Source of the DNA: JBCCZC01 sp039188505
GTDB taxonomy: Bacteria; Pseudomonadota; Gammaproteobacteria; Xanthomonadales; SZUA-38
Assembly: GCA_039188505.1 (NCBI GenBank)
Contig: JBCCZC010000015.1
Coordinates: forward strand, 1 to 27,806
DNA: 27,806 nt
Reading direction: 5' to 3'
In this document: positions 1 through 6,722 of the stretch, in pieces
Layout of the letters: each line of letters opens with the position of its first letter
How positions within the stretch are numbered: the stretch's first letter is position 1
Made by a program: the position numbers and the translations under genes
The notes under the pieces: model-generated
Database searches by the model: none
What the model was told of the DNA's origin: nothing
What the model saw: the letters and a program-made list of their open reading frames with translations, nothing else

Positions 1-29
1 AAGGCCCGGAGCGGTGGGCTCCGGGCCTT
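1..29. terminator. Perfect GC-rich hairpin, probable transcription terminator
   Basis: Arms AAGGCCCGGA (1-10) and TCCGGGCCTT (20-29) are exact reverse complements around a 9-nt loop. The A and T bases at the outer ends of the stem are typical of bidirectional rho-independent terminators. The window edge hides what lies to the left, so orientation and the terminated gene cannot be told. The OYE operon on the minus strand, ending at 234, could also use it. Confidence 0.6.
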
Positions 30-214
30 GTCGGATCGGCGTTATCTTCGGGCGAGGTCGCGCGGGGGAATCCCCGACCGCCCGCGGATCTATCGCCCGG
101 CGCGGTCCCAACGTGGTCCGTTCTCGCCGCGCGTCGGTCTGCCGTCCGACCTACCGGATTCGCCAATGGGACGAGCCGGCAGGATCGAGACTAGGTAATC
201 GACAGGCTGCGGCG

Positions 215-232
215 CATTGACGCGCGTCAATG
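215..232. repeat. Perfect 18-bp palindrome just after the OYE stop codon
   Basis: CATTGACGCGCGTCAATG reads identically on both strands and ends two bases before the minus-strand stop codon at 234-236. It has no unpaired loop and no U-tract, so it resembles a protein-binding dyad more than a classic terminator. Its function is unknown. Confidence 0.45.
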
Positions 233-233
233 A

Positions 234-1514
234 TCAGGCGTGGCGTCGGCGCAGGATCCGCATCTCGTCGCGGTAGTGACGCTGCAGCGCCGTCAGCAGC
301 CCGAGGCCGCGGTTCGGCTGCTCGCCACGGGCGAGCGCGAGGATCTGCCGGTAGTACCAGGCGGCTTCACCCTGGGCGTTGATCAGACGGATCGGGAGCG
401 ATTCGCGCAGCCACCGCGGTAGACGCGAACCGAACGACAGCTCGGCCCGAGGCAGCGGTGCGTCGTCCGCCTCTGCGGCGAGGAGGCGCTGCGGAAAGTC
501 GGGGTCGAGCGCGAAGGGTCGGCCGAGGCCGATGACGTCGACCTCGCCCGCGCCGATGACCTCGCGCATGGCGTCCGGCGTCTGAAAGCCCCCGGTCAGC
601 ATGATGGGCACCTCGACCGAATCACGAATGGTCCGCGCGTAGTCAAGGAAGTACGCCTCGCGGGCGACTGTCGATGCACGCTTCGGTGGGGCCGCGTCGG
701 TGGCCTTGCCCGCCTGGCCGAGGAACTGGAGCTGTTCATAGGTGCCGCCGGAAACCTCGAGCAGGTCGATCCCGGCCTGGTCGAGCCAGCGCGCCACCTT
801 GACGCTGTCCTCGGCGGCGAAACCGCCGCGCTGGAAGTCTGCGGAGTTGAGCTTAACCCCGATCGGAAACGCGGCCCCGACGGCATCGCGGGTGGCCCGG
901 ACCACCTCGCGGAGAAAGCGGGCGCGGTTGGCGACGGTGCCGCCCCAGCGGTCCATGCGCTGGTTCGCCAGCGGCGACAGGAACTGACTGATGAGATAGC
1001 CGTGGGCGCCGTGGATCTGAACGCCGGTGAAGCCAGCGGTCTGCGCCAGGGCGGCCGCGTTGGCGTAGCGCTCGATCGCGTCCTCGATCTGCGCCTCGCT
1101 CATGGCGATCGGGTTGCCGAAGACGGCGCCGAGGTCCAGCCGGACCGCGGAGGGCGCCGGCGGACGCGCGCTGATGAAGCGGTGGCACTGGCGTCCTGGG
1201 TGGTTGATCTGCAGCCAGAATTGATTGCCGGTCGCGGTTCCGGCTTCGGCCCAGGCCCGCAGCGAAGGGAGGTCGCCGTCGTGCTCGATCGCCACATTCC
1301 CGGGGCGCTCGAGGTAGCGCCGGTCGACCATGATGTTGCCGCTGATCAGGAGGCCAGCGCCGCCCTCGGCCCAGCGGCGGTAGAGCGTCGCCAACGCCTC
1401 GTCGGGGCGATCATCGGCCCCGGCAAGACCCTCGGTCATGGCGGCTTTCGCGATGCGGTTCGGCAGCGTGGCGCCGCAGCGGAGCTGCAGCGGTGAAGCG
1501 AGATCGGCTGCCAT
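234..1514 (-). CDS. NADH:flavin oxidoreductase, Old Yellow Enzyme family
   Basis: This 426-aa FMN enzyme is predicted to reduce activated alkenes or other electrophiles with NAD(P)H in the cytoplasm. The TIM-barrel family signatures are visible: HPGRQ near 105-109, HGAHGYL from 168 with the paired histidines that contact substrate, and NQRMDRWGG near 184-192. A late GLGRPF motif fits the FMN phosphate-binding strand. It lacks the Fe-S and second flavin domains of 2,4-dienoyl-CoA reductases, so it is a short single-domain member. Its ATG overlaps the stop of the upstream RND pump gene (TGATG), which implies translational coupling in the operon that starts at 5802. Shared control by the divergent TetR protein is likely. 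The physiological substrate cannot be read from sequence; detoxification of an electrophile that also induces the pump is an inference. Confidence 0.9.
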   Translation of the reverse strand: MAADLASPLQLRCGATLPNRIAKAAMTEGLAGADDRPDEALATLYRRWAEGGAGLLISGNIMVDRRYLERPGNVAIEHDGDLPSLRAWAEAGTATGNQFWLQINHPGRQCHRFISARPPAPSAVRLDLGAVFGNPIAMSEAQIEDAIERYANAAALAQTAGFTGVQIHGAHGYLISQFLSPLANQRMDRWGGTVANRARFLREVVRATRDAVGAAFPIGVKLNSADFQRGGFAAEDSVKVARWLDQAGIDLLEVSGGTYEQLQFLGQAGKATDAAPPKRASTVAREAYFLDYARTIRDSVEVPIMLTGGFQTPDAMREVIGAGEVDVIGLGRPFALDPDFPQRLLAAEADDAPLPRAELSFGSRLPRWLRESLPIRLINAQGEAAWYYRQILALARGEQPNRGLGLLTALQRHYRDEMRILRRRHA

Positions 1515-4500
1515 CAGGCCGAGCGGCGAGTCAGTTCGAGATCATCCATGCCGTCAGTCTGCCCGTCCCCGGTGCCCGGGAACAGCCGCACATCCGTTTC
1601 CTCGATCTTCGCCTCGAAGGCGCGCCGCGTGGCGAGCCAGCGGAACGCTGCCGGGGCGAAGAAGAAGGAGACCATGGTCGTCAGCACGGTACCGCCAGCG
1701 ATCGTGACGGCGAAGGGCGGCCAGAACCCGCCGCCTTCGAGGATCAGCGGCATGAAGCCACCGAGCGTGGTGATCGTGGTGGACGTGATGTGCCGCGTGC
1801 AGGACATGACGCCGGTCACGATGGCATCCGCGTCGCCGTTGACGGCCGCCCGACTGGTCTTCAGCTCGGCGAGGATCACGATCGCGGCGTTGATGGCCAG
1901 GCCGATGAGGCCGAGCACGCCGATGATGACCGTAAAGCCGAAGGGATAGCCGAAGGTGAAGACGCTCAGCAGGCCGAGGCCCGCTGCCTGAATGGCGACG
2001 GCGAAGATGATGCCGCTCAGGCGGAACGAGTTGAAGGACAGCACGACGACGAGGACGAGCAGCGTCGCGATCACGCCCACGTTGGCCAGCAGGTTGCCGA
2101 CGGCGTCGTCCCGGCTCGAGGATTCGCCACCGATTTCCAGCCGGTAGCCCGCCGGGAGGACGAAGCCGTCAGACTCGAGGCGCTCAATAGTCCGGTTCAG
2201 AACCGTGGCCGGCAGAACGTCGGCCCGCAGGTAGCCCTCGATCGTGTTGACCCGCTGGCCGTCCCGGCGCGGAATCGCGCCGCGAGCCGGCCGTAGGTCG
2301 GCCTCGACCAGGGCGGCCACGGGCATGCCGCTGAAGTCCACTTCGCGGGAGCTTGCCCGCGGTGCGATATACGTCGAGCCCAGGTCGGCGAGCGTCTGTC
2401 GAGCGTCCGCGGCGATGCGAACCCGGACCGGCAGTTCCTCGGTGCCCTCTAGCACCGAGCCGCCGACGCGGCCGTCGAGCGTGGCCTCGAGCTGGGAGGC
2501 GATGTCGGTCAGCTCGAGCCCCGTCTGCCGTGCGACTTCCTCACGGGTTCGCAGGAAAACCTTGGGACGCGCGTCCTCCAGCGTCGCTCGGGTGTGCACC
2601 ACGTCCGGCACCTCGGACATGATTCGGCGCAGCTCGTCGCCCAGCACGGCCAACCGATCGAGGCTCGGGCCATAGATGCGCAGTTCGACGGGCGCGTTGA
2701 ACGGCGGGCCCTGCTCGAGTTTGCGCACGAGGATCTGGGCCTCGGGGAAGGACCGGTCGAGGTCGCGCTGCAGCACCGGGATGAGCTGGTTGGCCGCGCG
2801 GAAGTCTGTGACCTTGATCATGCCCTGGGCGAAATTCGCGGCGCCGTCATTGCGCTGCATCATGTTGTAGTAGAACGACGGCGCGTTGCGACCGGCGAAC
2901 CAGTGCTGGGTGACCAGCGTTTCCTCTCCGGCCAGGCGCTTGCGGATTTCGGCGATGACCTGCTCCGTGCCGCGGATCGACGTCTGCGGCGGCAGGCGCA
3001 CCTCGACGGTGAACATGTCTCGGTCGGACGGCGGGAAGAACTGCTCGGTCATCTGGCCCGCGGCGAAGAAGCCGGCCAGCGGGAACATGAGCACGATCGC
3101 CATGGTGGTGAGGGGGCGGTCGAGAGCACGGCGCAGCACCTTCCGGAAGCGGCTGCTGAGCCATTCGACCTGGATCCCCTGCCCGAAGGCCGTGCGATCG
3201 GCCGCGCGGCAAGGCCGCATGAACCGAGCGCCGAGGCCCGCGATGATGGTGTGGGAGATCAGGTAGGAGCCGACCAGCGAGAACATCACCGAGAGGGCGA
3301 TACCGCCGACAAACTCGCCGGCCGGGCCAGGCATCAGGGCGATCGGGGCGAATGCCAGAATCGTCGTCAGCGTCGAGCCGAGCAGGGGCAGCCAGAGGTG
3401 TGAGATCGACTCGACCACGGCGCGCAGGGGTCGGTGACCTTCCTGGCGGCGCTGCTGAATGGTGTCGACCATGACGATCGCGTTGTCGACCATGATGCCG
3501 AGCGCCACGACCAGCCCGGTGACCGACATCTGGTGGATCGGCAGACCGAAGTACTTCATGCAGGCCAGCGTGAACAGCGCGGTGAGCGGCAGCGCAAGGG
3601 CCACGATGACGGCAGCCCGCACGCCGAGCGTCACGAACAGGACGGCAAGGATGATCAGGAAGCCGACGAGCACGTTCATGGCCAGGCCGCCAAGGCGGTC
3701 GTTGGTGTAGCCGTTCTGATCGAAGATCGTCTCCATGCCGATGTTCGAGGACGTGATCCCCTCGAACTCCGCGAGCATGGTTTCGATTCTCGCGGTCCAG
3801 GCGTCGATACGCAGGTCCGGCAGCATGCGGATCGCGACCACCATGCCGCGCGCACCGTCGATGATGGCGATATCGTCGGGTGGATCGGCGAAAGCGTTGT
3901 CGACCGCAGCGAGGTCGCCCACGGTCACGGTTTCCCCGAGCGGATCGACGAAGACAGGTACGCTGCGGATCCGCTCGAGGGAGTCGAGCTCACCCGCCAC
4001 CTCGATCTGGAGCCGGGACCGGTCGTTGTTCAGCTCCCCGGCCGCGACCTTGGCGTCCGCCCGGCGCAGCGCGGAGGCGACGTCGTCGACGGACAGGCCG
4101 AGGGAAGTCAGGCGATCAGGATCGATCTCGACGAGGATTTCCTCTTCGACCCCGCCGTAGATCTCGACGAGATCCGTACCGGCAACGCCGCGGGCCCGCG
4201 TCTGGAGCTCACGGGCGTAGCGGTTGAGGACACCGAGGTCGAGCTCGCCGGGACCGTTCCAGGTCAGCGCGACCAGGGTTGTGTAGGCATAGCCGCGATC
4301 GTCGTCCATGGTCGGCTCGAGGGCGCCGGCGGGAAGCTCGGGGACGATGTCGGCGAGGTTGTCGCGCGCCTCCGACCAGAGCTCTTCGGTCGATGTCACG
4401 CTGTCCTTGAGCTCGACACGGACGACCGAAAGTCCCGGACGCGAGGTGGACGAGGTCATCTTCACCTCGGGGATGCGCCGCATCTCGCTTTCGATCGGCT

Positions 4501-4687
4501 CTGACACCAGTGCCTCGACCCGCTCGGCGGTCGCGCCGGGGAACGGTGTCAGGATCAGGGCCACGCGGTTCAGGACGCGCGGATCCTCGGTGCGGGGCAG
4601 GGTGGCCAGGGCCGACAGCCCCGCGACGATCAGCAGGACGATCGACAGGGCGAGGAAACGCCCGTTACGCAGGTAGTCGCCCATCAT
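1514..4687 (-). CDS. RND efflux transporter, inner-membrane permease
   Basis: This 1057-aa protein has the usual RND length. An N-terminal membrane helix (about 12-30) is followed by a large periplasmic loop, and a helix cluster lies around 335-480. A second periplasmic loop and a C-terminal helix cluster (roughly 860-1010) complete the duplicated fold. The TM4 signature GLVVALGIMVDNAIVMVD carries the proton-relay aspartate at D401. The second acidic position of AcrB-type pumps is N402, as in many non-AcrB HAE1-like pumps. It should export organic substrates by proton antiport together with the adaptor encoded just upstream. Its ATG overlaps the adaptor stop by 4 bp (ATGA). No outer-membrane channel gene lies in the operon, so it probably borrows a TolC-like protein. 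Heavy-metal pumps (CzcA type) are less likely given the operon partners, but the substrate is unknown. Confidence 0.93.
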   Translation of the reverse strand: MMGDYLRNGRFLALSIVLLIVAGLSALATLPRTEDPRVLNRVALILTPFPGATAERVEALVSEPIESEMRRIPEVKMTSSTSRPGLSVVRVELKDSVTSTEELWSEARDNLADIVPELPAGALEPTMDDDRGYAYTTLVALTWNGPGELDLGVLNRYARELQTRARGVAGTDLVEIYGGVEEEILVEIDPDRLTSLGLSVDDVASALRRADAKVAAGELNNDRSRLQIEVAGELDSLERIRSVPVFVDPLGETVTVGDLAAVDNAFADPPDDIAIIDGARGMVVAIRMLPDLRIDAWTARIETMLAEFEGITSSNIGMETIFDQNGYTNDRLGGLAMNVLVGFLIILAVLFVTLGVRAAVIVALALPLTALFTLACMKYFGLPIHQMSVTGLVVALGIMVDNAIVMVDTIQQRRQEGHRPLRAVVESISHLWLPLLGSTLTTILAFAPIALMPGPAGEFVGGIALSVMFSLVGSYLISHTIIAGLGARFMRPCRAADRTAFGQGIQVEWLSSRFRKVLRRALDRPLTTMAIVLMFPLAGFFAAGQMTEQFFPPSDRDMFTVEVRLPPQTSIRGTEQVIAEIRKRLAGEETLVTQHWFAGRNAPSFYYNMMQRNDGAANFAQGMIKVTDFRAANQLIPVLQRDLDRSFPEAQILVRKLEQGPPFNAPVELRIYGPSLDRLAVLGDELRRIMSEVPDVVHTRATLEDARPKVFLRTREEVARQTGLELTDIASQLEATLDGRVGGSVLEGTEELPVRVRIAADARQTLADLGSTYIAPRASSREVDFSGMPVAALVEADLRPARGAIPRRDGQRVNTIEGYLRADVLPATVLNRTIERLESDGFVLPAGYRLEIGGESSSRDDAVGNLLANVGVIATLLVLVVVLSFNSFRLSGIIFAVAIQAAGLGLLSVFTFGYPFGFTVIIGVLGLIGLAINAAIVILAELKTSRAAVNGDADAIVTGVMSCTRHITSTTITTLGGFMPLILEGGGFWPPFAVTIAGGTVLTTMVSFFFAPAAFRWLATRRAFEAKIEETDVRLFPGTGDGQTDGMDDLELTRRSA

Positions 4688-5802
4688 GGCCCGGTCTCCT
4701 CCGCGGTGGCGGGTGCCGGCATGGTGGCCAGCTCGACCCGCTGGCCGGGCACCAGACGGGCCAGACCGTTGGCGACGATCTGCTCACCGTCGGCGATCGC
4801 TCCGGCGACGTAGGCCTGCTCCTCGGTCGCGTACAGAATGCGGACATCGCGCGCCTCGAGGCGGTACCCCGCGCCCTCCTCGGGCAGCAAAGCGTAGACG
4901 TTCCAGAGTCCGCGCAGGCCGTCGGTCAACGCGGTGACGGGCACCCAGGAGCCCGCCTGGTCAACCGATTCCTCGAGCTGGAGCCAGGCCTGGTCGCCGG
5001 GCACCGCGTCACCGGCATCATCGATGGCAATCCGAACGGGCAGGGTCAGCGTCGCGCGGGTAACGTCGTTGCCGACCGTGATCACGCGTCCGGCGAGCTC
5101 ACGCTTCGCTGCCAGCACACGGACGGCGTCGCCGGGTGCAACCTGGGCTGCGAGCCGCACGGGAATACCAACGCGAGCCTCCAGCGCGGCGCTCTCGATG
5201 ATGCGCAGCACCGGCGCACCGGCGCCGACAACGGCGCCGTCGTCCACGAAGCGGCGACTGACGGTGCCACCGAAAGGAGCCACCAGCACGGATTGGTCCA
5301 GCCGCTCGGCGTTGGCCGCCAGCGCGGCGTTGACCCGCCCCCGGTTGGCCGTCAGCGTGTCGCGTTCGGCACTCAATTCGTCGATCTGCTGGTCCGCCGC
5401 GAAACCACCGCGGTCCCGCAGCGACAGCGAACGCTCGAGGTTCGCCGCGTTGAGCTTCAGTCGCGCCGCGAGCTCGTCGAGCTGGGCGTTCAGGTCGTCC
5501 CGCTCTGCGTCGAGGAGTTCCGTGTCGAGCCGGGCGATGACATCGCCGGCGCCTACGCGATCCCCCTCGTCGGTGAGCAGCTCGAGGACCTCGCCGTCGC
5601 GCTCGAAACCGATGTCCGTGCTCTGGCGCGGCAGGATCAGGCCAGCGAACTGCCGCTCGATGCGGAATTCGTCAAGGGCTTCGACGGTGACCGACTCGGC
5701 GACGTGGGTCACGACCGTGCCGACGTCCTGGTCGGCGGGCGGACGCGCGCAGGCGGCGGCGAGGAAGGCGGCGAGCGCGGTGGCGGTGGTCTTGAACTGC
5801 AT
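4684..5802 (-). CDS. RND efflux periplasmic adaptor (membrane fusion protein)
   Basis: This 372-aa protein links the RND pump to an outer-membrane channel. The N-terminus is hydrophobic and ends at C18 after AAA, a tolerable but non-ideal lipobox, so it is probably a lipoprotein. The split lipoyl (barrel-sandwich) halves are visible: the first around IGFERDGEVLELLTDEGDRV (about 64-83) and the second around VLVAPFGGTVSRRFVDDGAVV. A charged, Leu/Ala-rich helical hairpin lies between them (about 95-160). A beta-barrel region and a C-terminal membrane-proximal domain follow. The start is supported by AAGGA about 9 nt upstream. It is the first gene of the operon with the pump and the OYE gene, and its promoter overlaps two putative TetR operators. 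Confidence 0.92.
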   Translation of the reverse strand: MQFKTTATALAAFLAAACARPPADQDVGTVVTHVAESVTVEALDEFRIERQFAGLILPRQSTDIGFERDGEVLELLTDEGDRVGAGDVIARLDTELLDAERDDLNAQLDELAARLKLNAANLERSLSLRDRGGFAADQQIDELSAERDTLTANRGRVNAALAANAERLDQSVLVAPFGGTVSRRFVDDGAVVGAGAPVLRIIESAALEARVGIPVRLAAQVAPGDAVRVLAAKRELAGRVITVGNDVTRATLTLPVRIAIDDAGDAVPGDQAWLQLEESVDQAGSWVPVTALTDGLRGLWNVYALLPEEGAGYRLEARDVRILYATEEQAYVAGAIADGEQIVANGLARLVPGQRVELATMPAPATAEETGP

Positions 5803-5828
5803 GGCGGCTGTCCTTAGTTAATTACCAT

Positions 5829-5843
5829 ACTGGTCGGTCCAGT
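5829..5843. promoter_or_regulatory. Putative TetR-family operator 1
   Basis: ACTGG-TCGGT-CCAGT is a dyad with 5-bp arms and a 5-bp centre. It matches the layout of the second site at 5866-5880 (ACTRG-N5-CCAGT). It lies just downstream of the predicted adaptor transcription start, where a bound repressor would block elongation or open-complex formation. Confidence 0.6.
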
Positions 5844-5848
5844 TTATG

Positions 5849-5860
5849 TAGGCTAGCCTA
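5849..5860. repeat. Perfect 12-bp palindrome between the two operators
   Basis: TAGGCTAGCCTA is an exact palindrome in the divergent adaptor/TetR intergenic region. It sits midway between the two ACTRG-N5-CCAGT dyads, near the predicted start point. It could be a third contact site or a sequence coincidence. Confidence 0.4.
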
Positions 5861-5887
5861 TCTAGACTAGACAGTCCAGTATGTAAA
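5859..5887 (-). promoter_or_regulatory. Sigma-70-type promoter for the adaptor-pump-OYE operon
   Basis: On the minus strand, TTTACA (5887-5882) and TAGATA (5864-5859) are separated by exactly 17 bp. Five of six bases match the -35 consensus, and the -10 match is weaker. Operator 2 fills the spacer. The predicted start is near 5852, about 50 nt before the adaptor ATG. Confidence 0.55.
5866..5880. promoter_or_regulatory. Putative TetR-family operator 2, inside the promoter spacer
   Basis: ACTAG-ACAGT-CCAGT repeats the arm sequence and spacing of operator 1, with one arm base changed. It lies entirely between the -35 and -10 elements of the adaptor promoter. This is the classic placement for repression by steric block. 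The centres of the two operators are 37 bp apart. Confidence 0.6.
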
Positions 5888-5983
5888 TGGTTGGGCCATG
5901 GAAATGGCGTGAAACAGCGGTGAGCGGAGCCTGCACGGGCGCCGCTGGCCACGCGAACGAGAAGATTTAGCTAAACTAGGCCG

Positions 5984-6619
5984 ATGGCAATAGCAGCAAC
6001 AGATGTCAGCGCCCGCGGGCGCCCGAAGAGCAAGACCAAGCAGCGCCAGATCCTGGAGGCTGCCGTCGAGCTGTTCCTCGACAAGGGCTTCGACGGCGCG
6101 AGCATGGACGAGATTGCCGTCCGCGCCGGTGTTTCGAAGCAGACGGTCTACAGCCACTTCAATAACAAGGAAGAGCTGTTCTCGTCCTGCATCGAACAGA
6201 AATGCGTGAGCTACGAGCTGTCCAGGGAGTTCTTCGATCACGAACTGCCGGTCCGCGATATGCTGGAGCGCATCGCGCACAAGTTCAGCAGCATGCTGCT
6301 GGCGCCGGAGGTCGTTCGCATGAAGCGCATCCTGTGCGCGACCGCGGAGCAATCGCCCCAGCTCTCCGACCTCTTCTTTGAGGCGGGCCCTCGAAACATG
6401 GTCGCGGTCCTGTCGAACTACCTCGACAGCAAGGCGGCGGACGGCGAGCTCGAGGTCGAGAATCCCGAGACCGCTGCGAGGCAGCTGCTGTACATGCTTC
6501 ACGGCGAGGGGCACAACTGCGCCCTCATGAACACCACTGATCGCCCGCCCGAGGAAGCCGTGTACGCCTACGTCGACGACTGCGTCGATCTCTTCATGCG
6601 AGCCTACGGGCCACGCTGA
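5984..6619 (+). CDS. TetR/AcrR-family transcriptional repressor
   Basis: This 211-aa protein has the usual TetR length. Residues about 20-66 form the DNA-binding domain. The recognition segment SKQTVYSHFNNKEELF is diagnostic of the family. The C-terminal two thirds is a helical ligand-binding and dimerisation region of the AcrR-like kind. It is divergent from the adaptor-pump-OYE operon, with two matching dyads between them. The natural reading is that it represses that operon, and possibly itself, until an effector binds. A 10-bp palindrome TTTAGCTAAA lies at 5966-5975, just before the start. The Shine-Dalgarno sequence is weak, but the ATG at 5984 is the only start that preserves the full DNA-binding domain. 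Confidence 0.92.
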   Translation: MAIAATDVSARGRPKSKTKQRQILEAAVELFLDKGFDGASMDEIAVRAGVSKQTVYSHFNNKEELFSSCIEQKCVSYELSREFFDHELPVRDMLERIAHKFSSMLLAPEVVRMKRILCATAEQSPQLSDLFFEAGPRNMVAVLSNYLDSKAADGELEVENPETAARQLLYMLHGEGHNCALMNTTDRPPEEAVYAYVDDCVDLFMRAYGPR

Positions 6620-6642
6620 TTCTGCACCTGCCGGGCAGCGTG

Positions 6643-6672
6643 AAGACGGTCCGGCTTCCCATGGCCTACAAT
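6643..6672 (+). promoter_or_regulatory. Candidate promoter for the HMGR-MVK fusion gene
   Basis: TACAAT at 6667-6672 matches five of six bases of the -10 consensus. A weak -35-like AAGACG lies 18 bp upstream at 6643-6648. It would start transcription about 45 nt before the ATG at 6723, independently of the tetR gene. Confidence 0.4.
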
Positions 6673-6722
6673 AGCCGGCCGACGGGCAATCCCCCGCAGA
6701 TCTGAAGGACCCGCGAACAGCG

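Noticed and set aside
1493..4504. Plus-strand frames opposite the RND pump
   Set aside because: Composition is typical of complement-strand shadows (Asp/Arg/Gly/His rich); no motif or start signal.
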